Source of the DNA: Leishmania donovani
Lineage: Eukaryota > Euglenozoa > Kinetoplastea > Trypanosomatida > Trypanosomatidae
Direction: 5' to 3'
NCBI RefSeq assembly: GCF_000227135.1
Contig: NC_018257.1
Coordinates: forward strand, 139,501 to 203,500
Length of the DNA: 64,000 bases
The translations under genes and the position numbers were made by a program. This document shows, piece after piece, positions 30,801 to 39,409 of this stretch (position 1 is the stretch's first letter; the number at the start of each line of letters is the position of its first letter). Under the pieces are notes generated by a model. It saw only the letters and a list, made by a program, of their open reading frames with translations, did no database searches and was not told where the DNA came from.

Positions 30801-31298
30801 AGCCGAGGCGCTCGACTCAGATCTGAAGGGCGGCTTTCCTGCCGACGTCGCGCCGCGCGGAGCGGCAGCGCTCACGACTATGGTGCTGCGAGGAGAGTCG
30901 CCGGCGCCAATGGCGCGTGCACGCGCCGCCCGCTGGCTTCGAAGTGCCTGGGCCCACTGCTTCAGAGCGGGCGATAGCGACGGATGCACGGCTTCGTGCG
31001 CAAAGGTGGCGCCGGCGCCGAGCTGGCGCCGCAGCGCTGCCCCCTCCTGCTGGATGTGGAGAAAGGTTGACCACGATGGCACCCCGGTGTAGGAGAAGAA
31101 GATGTCGTCGAGGAAGTCCGCGAGGCTTCGCGTGGCGGAGGAAGGCGACGTGGCATGGCGCGCCGCTGACATGTGTGCCGACAAGCTGTAGACATTCTCC
31201 AGCTCTGTAGAGGCGAACGCACCGATGCTTCGGGACTGCTCATGCATCAAGTCGTACACGGTGGGCACGTGCACCGTCGCTGAGGGGCTCGCGCACAT
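27852..31298 (-). CDS. Large leucine-rich-repeat protein, possibly LRRC43-like (axonemal)
   Basis: 1148 residues, ATG at 31298. After an N-terminal region (SLADFLDDIFFSYTGVPSW) and a disordered stretch, SDS22-type leucine-rich repeats are visible: LETVRLTGNAALTELN, VTTLGLAYNRLRHLHFVQQL, LRVLNMSFNYVSDL and LTEVTLQGNPISLL. They close with an LRR cap-like YRTVLVRGCVHLDRLDG. Gapped repeats plus this cap resemble LRRC43-type ciliary proteins. The C-terminal 600 residues alternate low-complexity segments with beta-rich pieces (SRVTVEGCWGG, GVCVSVEVCLE). Two coiled coils occur near the end (EREVRQCQRRLREALATYSD; SLKAEQLRVAQRALRVLALR). The LRR call is firm; the ciliary role is inference, supported only loosely by BBS2 in the same unit. 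Confidence 0.8.
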   Translation of the reverse strand: MCASPSATVHVPTVYDLMHEQSRSIGAFASTELENVYSLSAHMSAARHATSPSSATRSLADFLDDIFFSYTGVPSWSTFLHIQQEGAALRRQLGAGATFAHEAVHPSLSPALKQWAQALRSQRAARARAIGAGDSPRSTIVVSAAAPRGATSAGKPPFRSESSASATAADPAATLNHNATKSVALMTAGASEDLDSSSSLMERELAAENARAHLPAEEDGVLPLWRDLKLTKRCGPLALQGLRAAVGAYYLALLRLVDITESLADHWGLLSPKELKGLHRAMAAEKAAHVPPSFLFSVFTELNASGERLSNAVADLRKCTRLETVRLTGNAALTELNVLPPHCRVVTACGCSLGCFLEEARSTPPSPPSAAPRGVYALVTTLGLAYNRLRHLHFVQQLPSLRVLNMSFNYVSDLEAAVRDVAAHGSLTEVTLQGNPISLLDAYRTVLVRGCVHLDRLDGVAVTGEERALSCPAVDDGDAAQEDSPGRPLLDSALAGAARKPSCTALPNICGRLRLNVAASPAPPSPQHNPSTRGCVTFGAPPISKSKLVVSMVGSQPPVSDEVLRTTVAAGLDLVMVRGLASLQPVPQTCLADSLLPSSGFLLELAGVVTSAKASVPSGGCASPIQASSLVTSPLASPRTSSVQAGSRKGRHHGGAAGDSGGRGASANGSSTNGKRVVPPLYEVSSRVTVEGCWGGSSVSSGDAPLGSGDGVCVSVEVCLEPPAPLSTYSAGRHAGAPGAPPPRVPSAAQSRQRRAGGTAAATNEETPPLPIPDPYIPARFTAGAGGGGGASCVVSLPVTDTLVCALQQPLVLRVVVQDTFRFAEGEAALRSQLDTSTSSAARGSPVGRSGAGARSATGELPSNLVLPSAFSLGEAPPWATSCQRGSEDAEEEEAVLLLRRELGVITLDPRDLFLVAGDNPATCTGAPCAPTPLPRCRVLYVHDAALERDSHTLKSAEREVRQCQRRLREALATYSDMHHHYKEASRKGLENLDSISPAPSAALGKDSVATGTPSPQPNRRRTSVAVNFSTAVLPLPSASSSKQSARSRPASVLTPPAHTSQLQGLYASLKAEQLRVAQRALRVLALRTRLDELRGASLSVGVRFCVGRGAVPPPSTAADAELEALRHPTGSPKGRKGRQQAAKGTRR

Positions 31299-32093
31299 GT
31301 CGCTGCCTTTCTTGAGTGTTTGCCTGTGCGTGTGTGTCAGCGATCATGCGAGTGAGTGAGGTGAATGCTTGTGCGCCTCTCGATGTGTGCCGAAACTGCA
31401 CCGCTCACACGATTGCGTCTTGTGCGTTCTGCCGAGGAGCAACGGTATCGACAATGGGGTGTGTGCACGTGTGCGCGGGAGTGATGCAAGAGAGGGAGAA
31501 GAGAAAGAGAAGGTGATGCGCAGGTAGGAGTCACAGCACAGGCACAGAGAGCGAGGTGGCCTGCACGTCTGCACGCAGCCCAGACTACGCTGAACATGTC
31601 GAAATGCACCTGTCTGGGTGCGCGTGCGTGCGAGCCGCTCTGCGCACGGCGGCCCTGCACAGGATGCGCCGCTGGATGCATATGGGTGAGTGTGCGTGAT
31701 GCCTCCGTGCGCCCACACCGCCGTGCTGACGCATGCATCGTTGGCCGTGTACCGATGCGCTTTTCTATGGCCGATTGTCCGCGTATGGGCGGCGCGGGAA
31801 GGGGGAGGGGTAGAGGCGCGAAAGCCGGCTGGCCACATGTGGCCTCTGTGTCTTGCTCCTTGCACACACGCACGCACCGCGCCCCATCGATTCACCGTTA
31901 ACATCAGATTACACCGCTTCGCCCTCGAACACCGACAGACACCACACACAAGGATAAAGCTGTAGAGGGAAACAGCAGGCGGCACCACGAGAGAGGAAGC
32001 GGAGAGAGTGAAAGCAACGTGGCAGTGCCGAGAAAAAGGACGGAGGAGCTGCCTTCGTGCCAGCGCTCACTACAGTCGCTGTCCGTCTTCCTC
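31299..32093. other. Intergenic: leader of the LRR gene and 3' UTR of NAA25
   Basis: No gene seen. A polypyrimidine tract (complement of about 31486-31516) and AG at 31430-31429 could be the LRR gene's acceptor. CA-rich sequence lies about 25-45 nt before its ATG. Confidence 0.5.
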
Positions 32094-34784
32094 TCAACGC
32101 GCATATGCACCCATCTCGACCTTGAGGCTGGACACGTAACCAACGATGCGGTGCACCTTTTCCGCCTCCAGTTTCGCCGTGAAGCTGTCCGGCGCTAGAT
32201 TGATGCTCTCCACCGCGCGCGCCGAAGGCACAGGTGTCCGCCCGACTGTGGTAGCGAGCGCGGACCACGAGCGCGACTCGTACCGGCGCTGCGCCGTCTC
32301 TAGCGTCTCCCGCACATCGGCGACCCACTGCTTTACCGGCAGCTTCGCCGCCGGCGCCATCTTTAGCAGGGCTGATAAGATGTACGCCTGTGGATAGAGG
32401 AACACTTCAAAGGCACCTGCGCTGTGCTCTGAGTCGGCGACCAGAGACTTGAGATAGGTGCGCAGCTCCGCAGTTGCGCTGGCGGCCTCAGGCGCCACCT
32501 CGCCGAGGGAGTCCACGTAAGCGCGCAACACACCGGCCAGCGGCTGCACCGCCGGCAAGTACTCCACCGAGGCTGACGGGGTGCCTAGACGGCTGCTGTA
32601 CAAGACCGGGGCAGCTGCCGAATCGCTGTCTGCGCGTGCGCTCTTTCCCTTGCGCGACTTGCTCGCCTGAACCGCGGCTTCGCGGTGAGAGCTGACGGCT
32701 GCCAAGTCGTGCACAAGGAAGATGGACGAGAGCAGTTGGCGGCTGCGGCGCACCTGCCAATCCCGCGACGGCACAACAACGAGAGAGTCTGTGAGCTGCT
32801 GGACGGTGGCGGAGTGGATGTTGCCCAACACCACCGACTTGGCGACGATCCAGTCCGTGTTGTCAATGAGTGTGTCGGCTGCTCCAGCGACGCTCAGGCG
32901 CTCCCATGCCGCCCACAGCCCCTCGACACGGACCTTTAACGACTCTTTCACGTCCTTCTGTGTCTGGCACTCAAGCAGCGCGGAAGTGAACTCGTTGGCC
33001 GGGCACTGCCAGCGGTAGAGCGAGTTGGTCTGTGCTGCCTCAAAGCGCTGCACATCCTGCATGGCTGGCCAAGACGTGTAGTTGAACACCTTGGCACGCA
33101 GCAAGCTACAGTCACGCTCTTGCAGGCTGTAGTAGTCCTCTGCCCAGCAATCCCAGTTCGCGACATCCTCCAGCGCAAGCCCAGTCAGCAGCGGCCAGTA
33201 TCCCACATGCGCCATCGTGTCACGCTGGACGTTCTTGAAGGCGAGCTGGTGCAGCGCCGCGCGCTCGGTGAGGCCGAGCAGGTTCGCAAAGCACACCGCG
33301 TAGATGAGCCACGTCGGGTTGTTCATGCGGCGGTCCACCACGCTCATCAGGTCGAGGCCCTCGACGAGGTATGAGTAGTCTGGGGAAGTCTTGTCAGCCG
33401 CGTAGCAGCGCAGGGCGATGTTCAAGGCAACGGTGACGTACCCATCACAAAGCCCCTCCTCACTCCACGCAAGGCTCTCGGAGAGGTGCCTGCTGCTTTG
33501 GTAGGCCTCCACGCATTCACAGAACAGCGCGCGAGGCTCACCGGCCGCTGGTGTCTCCTCCCACGAGCCCACAAGGCAGCGGAGGCCGAGGATGCGGCGT
33601 GTGTGCACATCTACCTCATCCCTCGATGCCGCGCAGGCGCAAGAGCGCGACCACTCGTACACGCTTGCTGCGATAGCCGGTGTAAGGAAGGTGGAGATGT
33701 CAAGGTAGCAGCTCGGCTTGCGGTAGAAGCGCTCCACGTACGCGATCACGCGCGCCTGCATATCCGTCGACTGAAGCGAGTGCAGCAGGTCCAGCTCCGC
33801 GAGGTAGGGACCACGCCGATGCTTGTTTGGATGCTTTGACTCCTCCTGCTCTTGCAGCTCGCGCGCCAGCTGCACCGCCTCCTCCAGCGAGTGATGAGCC
33901 ATGGTGCAATCGACGGTAGTGCGCATCTCTGGTGCGGGGCCACGCAACTCCAACGCAGAAGCTTCACCTCCCCCTTCCCCTGCATCAATGTCAGCAGCGG
34001 GCACCAGCGTATCCTTGTAGATGGTGAAAGAAGCCCAGTTATCGCTCTCCTGGCTCCAAAGATACCGCGCCACCGCATTCGCCGCCGACACCCGCCCCGC
34101 CTTCTGCAGCATCCGAGCCAGCGCCTCGAGGCGCGTCGCGAGAAGCCCGATCTTTGCGGCACGCCCACTCAGCAGGAAGTCCACGGCGGTGGCGTACTGG
34201 CCCTGCTGTGCGAGCACGTCGACGTAGGTCTGCACTGTCGACGGCACAATATGCCCTTTCTCCGTCAGCACGGCCGCGTCCAGAAGTTTCGTTGAGAGCT
34301 TCAGCAGTATGTGGTCGGAGCTGTCGGCGGGCACCTGCGCCAGCATCGCCTGCACCATCCATACCTGGTACTTGGGATCGCTGTACTGACGGTATAGCTG
34401 CATGGCCGCCTGTTGCACCTTCGCATACGCACCCATGCGGGTGTACGTCTGCACTAGGTTTTCCGAGATTTGCCGTTCGTTCTGCAGCGGTTTCAAGCGC
34501 TCGTACGTCGCTGCAAGGGCATCCCAGCAGCAACAATTTTGCAGGACGTGCACTAGCGCGTTGACAGCCTTCGGCTTCGTGATGTTCCTCTCGCTCAAGG
34601 CAACAGCCTTGGCTTTTGCGAGGCGGTAGTTGCCGTTGCGCATCACAATGAGAGCCTCGGCCGCGCGGAGGCTGTCGTCATCAGGGAACTTCTGCAGAGC
34701 CGTCTCCAGCGCACCCTCCGCCTGACCGATCTGGCGTGCGTCGATCAGGTCGAAGATGCGCACCGCGGCGCGCTCGGCGTCCAT
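32094..34784 (-). CDS. NAA25: NatB N-terminal acetyltransferase auxiliary subunit (NAA25/MDM20)
   Basis: 896 residues from ATG 34784; the open frame extends four codons upstream to a TTG, which is not a start here. The N-terminus is a chain of TPR-like helical hairpins: VRIFDLIDARQIGQAEGALE, ALQKFPDDDSLRAAEALIVM, GNYRLAKAKAVALSERNITK, QISENLVQTYTRMGAYAKVQ, QYSDPKYQVWMVQAMLAQVP. This matches the start of MDM20/NAA25, and the length fits (about 800-970 in other eukaryotes). NAA25 wraps and anchors the NAA20 catalytic subunit on ribosomes; NatB acetylates nascent chains starting Met-Asp/Glu/Asn/Gln. The middle and C-terminal parts are alpha-helical without further motifs. NAA15 is the alternative, but its repeat order differs. 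Confidence 0.83.
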   Translation of the reverse strand: MDAERAAVRIFDLIDARQIGQAEGALETALQKFPDDDSLRAAEALIVMRNGNYRLAKAKAVALSERNITKPKAVNALVHVLQNCCCWDALAATYERLKPLQNERQISENLVQTYTRMGAYAKVQQAAMQLYRQYSDPKYQVWMVQAMLAQVPADSSDHILLKLSTKLLDAAVLTEKGHIVPSTVQTYVDVLAQQGQYATAVDFLLSGRAAKIGLLATRLEALARMLQKAGRVSAANAVARYLWSQESDNWASFTIYKDTLVPAADIDAGEGGGEASALELRGPAPEMRTTVDCTMAHHSLEEAVQLARELQEQEESKHPNKHRRGPYLAELDLLHSLQSTDMQARVIAYVERFYRKPSCYLDISTFLTPAIAASVYEWSRSCACAASRDEVDVHTRRILGLRCLVGSWEETPAAGEPRALFCECVEAYQSSRHLSESLAWSEEGLCDGYVTVALNIALRCYAADKTSPDYSYLVEGLDLMSVVDRRMNNPTWLIYAVCFANLLGLTERAALHQLAFKNVQRDTMAHVGYWPLLTGLALEDVANWDCWAEDYYSLQERDCSLLRAKVFNYTSWPAMQDVQRFEAAQTNSLYRWQCPANEFTSALLECQTQKDVKESLKVRVEGLWAAWERLSVAGAADTLIDNTDWIVAKSVVLGNIHSATVQQLTDSLVVVPSRDWQVRRSRQLLSSIFLVHDLAAVSSHREAAVQASKSRKGKSARADSDSAAAPVLYSSRLGTPSASVEYLPAVQPLAGVLRAYVDSLGEVAPEAASATAELRTYLKSLVADSEHSAGAFEVFLYPQAYILSALLKMAPAAKLPVKQWVADVRETLETAQRRYESRSWSALATTVGRTPVPSARAVESINLAPDSFTAKLEAEKVHRIVGYVSSLKVEMGAYAR

Positions 34785-35683
34785 TACGTCCTGCAATATG
34801 ATTATCTGTGTTTATTATGCGTGTGTTGCCGGTGGGGAAGCGCAGACAGGGCTGCGCAGCGTATATTGGCAGGCCCGTCACCTTCGTGCGTCGTGTTGCG
34901 TCACACGTGTGTGTGTGTGCGTGCGTGTATGCCACCCTTCGTCCCGCTAGGTAGTGCGCTGGTGTGCTTGTGGGTATGAGTGTATGCGGGTTTACGCGCT
35001 TGCTTTGGTTGGATTTCAGGCAGCGCGACCCGTGCTCGTGAGAAGAGGGGCACCGCAGAGAAACCAAAGACGCATTCGTGTCACGTCCTGCGGAAAGACA
35101 GCTCCATCCACCGGAGAGAGGGAGACAAGCAAGCCATATAAAATCCCGTGCGCAGCCACACAGTAGGGCCAGTTGCGGCAAAGCAGGGAGGAAGCGCACG
35201 AGCGGCAACGATAGTTACAGCAGCCAGAGAGCTTCCAGACGCCACAGTGCAAAAGTCGCACTGCAGGTGCACCAAGAGGTGCTTGAGCAGCTCATACAGG
35301 TACATTCATGCGCCTGCGTGCGTGCCAAGGGTCGGCTAGAGTACGCCTTGTCAACGGCGCGCATCATGCTCCTCGCTGAGGCGCTTCCACAGCAGTGTAG
35401 GCACCAACAATGCGCAACTGACGAGTGTGCGACGCGTCCTTCACGTGCCAGAGAGTATGGCAGCACATTCTGTGCCCCATTCGCTTTCTCTGCTTTGCAT
35501 AGACAAACACACTGCGAGCTTGTGAGCAGAGGGACAGTGCGGCGAACCCGCAGAGCACAGAAAACGAAGAGCAGCGCCGAGGAAGACGAGGATCGACCGA
35601 GAGTTGTGCGCACACGCAAAAGAAAAAAGAGGCTGCAGTGGCCGCCGTGGTCGATTGCGCAGCGCACACGCACACACGCGCGC
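34785..35683. other. Intergenic: leader of NAA25 and 3' UTR of ALG14-ALG13
   Basis: No gene seen. GT-rich DNA near 34903-34927; otherwise mixed sequence. Confidence 0.6.
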
Positions 35684-36997
35684 CTACTCGGCCTTCGCCC
35701 TCTCACCGCTTGCAGAATGCCCCGTCAGCACCAGCCGAAGCGCCTCCTGAAGCTGCGCGGCATCCATGCCACCGTGTGGTCGAAGCGTTGTCAGGTCAAG
35801 CAACGGCAGCCTCTCTGCCAGCTCACCAACTTGAACGCAGAAGAGAAAGCCACCGTTGGCAAGAGCCTCAGCGAGATCCAGCTGGTGGTCAGACATCAGC
35901 TGACGATTCGGCACCACCACCAAGGGCCGCTGCGCTTGCAGTCCTTCCAAGATGGTGCCGGCACCAGCGTGGGTGATGACGAGGGTGGCGCCACGGATCA
36001 CGGCCTCCAGGCAAGGTCGGTACGGGAAGGCCTCCACGAGGAGGCCCCCACAGCTCCACTGCTGCGTCGGATGAGAAGCATCTGCGCCAGCGGCTGTCGG
36101 CAGTGCGGGCAGTAGAGTCGCCTCTGGAGGTGCTACCACCTCAGCGGTGCCATGCTGCACGTAGAGACGCTTGATGCCGAAGCGCTGGTGCAGGGCGGCG
36201 CAAACGCCGGGCTGCAGCACCGCCTGCACCAGCGAGGAGAACTTTGTCGACCCCACCGTCACCAGCGCGTAGGCCTCCTGCTCCGCAGCAAGAGACCGGA
36301 GGCGATGTGGTGCGCCGTCTGTGACACGCGCTGTCTCCGATACAACGTGCACCAGCGTGCCGCGGCGGCGGCGTCGAGTCACAGCTCTCTCCAGAGCACG
36401 CCAGTGCACCGTAAAGACGTCCGCCAGCCACGGCGCCAGCAGGCACCCTGTCAGGGAGAGGTGCGATACGCACGTGAAGGACTCCATGTAGACAATGGCA
36501 GGGCGCCCGTACCACCACGGCGCGCACGATGCCACGCAAACGGCCGCCACGATTACAGGCACGCACACGCCCGGGCCATTCGTGAGCAGCACGTCCGGCT
36601 TCTCAGCGCAAACAAGCCGAAAGCACGCGAGGGTTGCCCTGATTGTGGTGATGATCGACGTCAAGTAGCTCTGGCCGACCTCGCGTGCGCGTGGAATGGT
36701 GTGCACGACGACGCGCCTCTCGAAGCGCTGCTGCTCCAGCTGTGAGGCCAAGCTGGCCGAGTGCGGATCTGTGGCGCTTACAACGTAGAACGGACGCGTG
36801 TCTAACCAGTAAGACAACGGTAGCTCCGTAATGGCGCGCAGCATCTCACTCGTGTGTCCACCAGAGCCCAGCACCACGCCAACCTTCATGGCACCTCGGT
36901 GCGGCGACCGCATTGCGAGGGGCACGTAACGCACAACGCTGTGCCACAGAGACGCCAGGAACGCAGATCCGAGAAGAAGAGCAGCGAGAAACCACAT
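35684..36997 (-). CDS. ALG14-ALG13 fusion, UDP-GlcNAc transferase of dolichol-linked glycan synthesis
   Basis: 437 residues, ATG at 36997. Residues 1-20 are a hydrophobic membrane anchor. The ALG14 part follows: KVGVVLGSGGHTSEMLRAI (38-56), then EKPDVLLTNGPGVCVPVIVA (132-151) and IVYMESFTCVSHLSLTG (168-184). Near 243 the ALG13 half begins (ALVTVGSTKFSSLVQAV, 244-260). It contains the GT-B nucleotide-sugar site ATLVITHAGAGTILEGL (337-353) and VVPNRQLMSDHQLDLAEAL (361-379). In most eukaryotes these are two polypeptides: membrane ALG14 recruits soluble ALG13 to the ER to add the second GlcNAc to dolichol-PP-GlcNAc. Here they are one open frame with no intervening stop, in ALG14-ALG13 order. A fused form has been reported in trypanosomatids. 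Confidence 0.93.
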   Translation of the reverse strand: MWFLAALLLGSAFLASLWHSVVRYVPLAMRSPHRGAMKVGVVLGSGGHTSEMLRAITELPLSYWLDTRPFYVVSATDPHSASLASQLEQQRFERRVVVHTIPRAREVGQSYLTSIITTIRATLACFRLVCAEKPDVLLTNGPGVCVPVIVAAVCVASCAPWWYGRPAIVYMESFTCVSHLSLTGCLLAPWLADVFTVHWRALERAVTRRRRRGTLVHVVSETARVTDGAPHRLRSLAAEQEAYALVTVGSTKFSSLVQAVLQPGVCAALHQRFGIKRLYVQHGTAEVVAPPEATLLPALPTAAGADASHPTQQWSCGGLLVEAFPYRPCLEAVIRGATLVITHAGAGTILEGLQAQRPLVVVPNRQLMSDHQLDLAEALANGGFLFCVQVGELAERLPLLDLTTLRPHGGMDAAQLQEALRLVLTGHSASGERAKAE

Positions 36998-37712
36998 TTG
37001 TCTCTATTTTCGCGTGTACGCCCGGGTGTGTGTGTGTGTGTGTGTGTGTGTGTTGGTCGGCGTGAGCGTGTATGCTGCGAGCAGAGCCGGAATAAGAGAA
37101 GGTTCGTACGCCATCGCTGACGCAATCCTTCACAGGCGCACCAAGAAGAGAGGAAAGAGGGGCGGTGGTGGCAGCAGCAGAGGGCGTGGTAGACGTGGCG
37201 CGTTAGTGAGGAAAAAATGCGAACAGCACAAAAGGCTGCGCATGTGGAATGAAGAAGCGGAGGCGGCATAGCGCGCCAGGCACAAGTCAGCGCTACCATC
37301 TGCAAAGCAGGGGACGGAGTATTCGACGTGGGGGAAAAGGGGTCCAACACCTCCTCGCCCCCTAGATTCGCTGCTCATGTTCTCATGCCATCCGGATCTG
37401 TTACTCGGGAAGGAAGGCTCGCGCACTCGCTGCATTCGAAAGGGATCGGAAAAGCGGCCCACACGCTGGGGAAGCTACACAGCTGCACCACGCAGAGCAC
37501 GCATAACGCGCAGCACAACCGTCGCAGCCCACTCGCGCTGCCACCGTGTGCGTGCGTGTGGCCTCGCGTGAGTGGACGCTACAGTCAACGCAAGTGTGCA
37601 CCGGCGAGGCGAGGTTGCAGTCTGCAGCTGCCAACGTGCGTTGCTTCGGCGTTTGGGGTCCAAGCATCGTCAGCACGAAGCGCAAAACAAAGCAGACGTA
37701 CATGAGCGAAGG
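36998..37712. other. Intergenic: leader of ALG14-ALG13 and 3' UTR of CBP20
   Basis: No gene seen. It holds the (TG)n tract at 37026-37053 and purine-rich + strand patches (about 37145-37200). Confidence 0.6.
37026..37053. repeat. (GT)n microsatellite immediately upstream of ALG14-ALG13
   Basis: The longest pure dinucleotide run in the window; (CA)n on the mRNA strand, 30-56 nt before the ATG. Confidence 0.9.
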
Positions 37713-38279
37713 CTACTTTGTGTGGGCACCTCTGCGCTTCGGTGGAGCCTCTACCCAATCGTAGGCGACCAGCTCGTCCTCCGCGGTCGAGGCAGGCACG
37801 CCCAGCGCGTCGCGCCGCAGGGCACCCAAGCCACCGCGGCCCTCGTCGAGGTTTTGGCGAACGCCGTCTACCACTTGGCCGCCGTGAGCGCCACGGCCCC
37901 AGCGGCGACTCCCGTCGCAGCCCACATCCCAGCTCACGGACACGACGCGGTCGTCCAGCAGTGACCCGTCGAGTCCGTGCACCGCCAGTACCGCGGCCGC
38001 CTGTGACTCGAACACGACAAAGCAGAACCCGCATGGACAGCGTGTCGCCTCGTTGAGGCCCATCACGATATCGCGGATGTGTCCACAAGGACTGAAGTGA
38101 TTATACACCTGCTCTTCAGTCGTGTAGAAGGACAAGTTGCCCACGTAGACGGTGGCGCTGTAGTTGAGCTGCTCCTGCCGCCGCTCCCGGAACTCCTCCG
38201 TCGTCAAGAGAGACCGGAGCAACTCGTGGCGATCCACATACTCCATTCGAGGGACCGTGTCCACCAAATCACTCGACAT
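37713..38279 (-). CDS. CBP20: Nuclear cap-binding protein CBP20
   Basis: 188 residues, ATG at 38279. One RRM with RNP2 VYVGNLSFYTTEEQ and RNP1 CGFCFVVF, with NATRCPCGF-type spacing typical of CBP20. The C-terminal extension SVSWDVG...RRWGRGAHGGQV, VDGVRQNLDEGRGGLG corresponds to the conserved tail that closes over the m7G cap. CBP20 is the cap-contacting subunit of the nuclear cap-binding complex; in trypanosomatids the ligand is the hypermethylated cap-4 of the spliced leader. Length is slightly above the usual about 156 because of a variable C-terminal tail. The acceptor at 38318-38319 after an excellent pyrimidine tract gives a leader of about 38 nt. Confidence 0.96.
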   Translation of the reverse strand: MSSDLVDTVPRMEYVDRHELLRSLLTTEEFRERRQEQLNYSATVYVGNLSFYTTEEQVYNHFSPCGHIRDIVMGLNEATRCPCGFCFVVFESQAAAVLAVHGLDGSLLDDRVVSVSWDVGCDGSRRWGRGAHGGQVVDGVRQNLDEGRGGLGALRRDALGVPASTAEDELVAYDWVEAPPKRRGAHTK

Positions 38280-38317
38280 TGTCTCTAACAGGGCTCAGTG
38301 CTGATGCCCGCGACGCG

Positions 38318-38400
38318 CTGAGGGAGGAGGGGAGTTCGAAGGGTGAAAGGGTCGAAGGCCAAAAAGACAGAAGGTGAAGAAGAGGGGAGGTCGAGACAGA
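38318..38400 (-). promoter_or_regulatory. Predicted trans-splice acceptor of CBP20
   Basis: About 80 nt of mostly C/T on the minus strand end in CCTCCCTCAG, AG at 38319-38318. This is one of the clearest acceptors in the window. Confidence 0.65.
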
Positions 38401-39409
38401 CATGATGAGTGCCTGCGTGGGGGAGGAGAGATACGGGTGGCAGGAGCGCAGGGACAGAGACGCACGTGCGCATACAGGCACTGGCCGGCAAGAATTGTGC
38501 CTGCTGTTGCCCTCCCTCTCGGCCCGACGCACAGCGAGTACTGCGCGTGTCGTCGGTGACCACATGGGAAAAAGTCCGCGCTCGTGTGTGGCTGTGCGCA
38601 TTGGCAAGTGACTGACTGAGCTTTCCTGCGTGAATGTCGGGGTACGCCTCTCCAGTAGCGATGCGAAGGAGAAGTCAGGCAAGCAGGCGAGTCGGGGTGG
38701 GGGCGGGCGGGTGGCAACTACGAAGCGATAATAATAATGAGTCGATCATCGGTTAAGCGCTCGAAGAGGTGAAAAGGGAAACGGAGCACGGAAGGCGGAG
38801 TCAAGGATGGGAAGAAAACGAGGAGGGGGGCATGGTCGCACACAAACACAGACACCCACAGCACACACCTCGCTCTCCTCGTTTTCTTTCCAGGTTAGAC
38901 CCCGCCTTTCGTGCTCCGTTTCCCTTGTCGCCCCTCTACTCTCCCTTCCACTACTTCACATGGTCACCAGGACACACACACACACATGCAACTAAGCGAA
39001 GCGACACAAAATAAGAAAGCAGCACGATGCAAAAGCCATAAAACGGTACAGGGCGCAACCGGCGATACACACAAGCACACGCGTTCGGGAAATTCGACCA
39101 AAGAGTCGGAGGGCGGAGGAGAGATGGAAAGCACAGAGCAGCCAGCGCGCCACATGCACAGGAAAAGAAAGCCATTAGGCAAGGCCAACAGTCTGCAGCA
39201 GCGGACAAACATGCTGCGCGCAGGCTCACCCCTCCCTGAACGCATCCTCCTGTCTAAGAGTTTATGCATGTGTTCAGAAGCGAGTGACTGGTATAGAGTG
39301 GGCACCGTGTGTCTCTCTCAGATTGCGCTGCCTTCATCCCGTCCGATGAGTGGGAAAGAGCAAGAGGGCGTGACACGACACACAAGCAAAAGGGGGATAA
39401 TAGAGGTGC
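38401..39409. other. Intergenic: 3' UTR of the LMBR1-family gene
   Basis: No gene seen. Contains CA-rich stretches (about 38838-38870, 38971-38986) and GA-rich patches. Confidence 0.6.
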
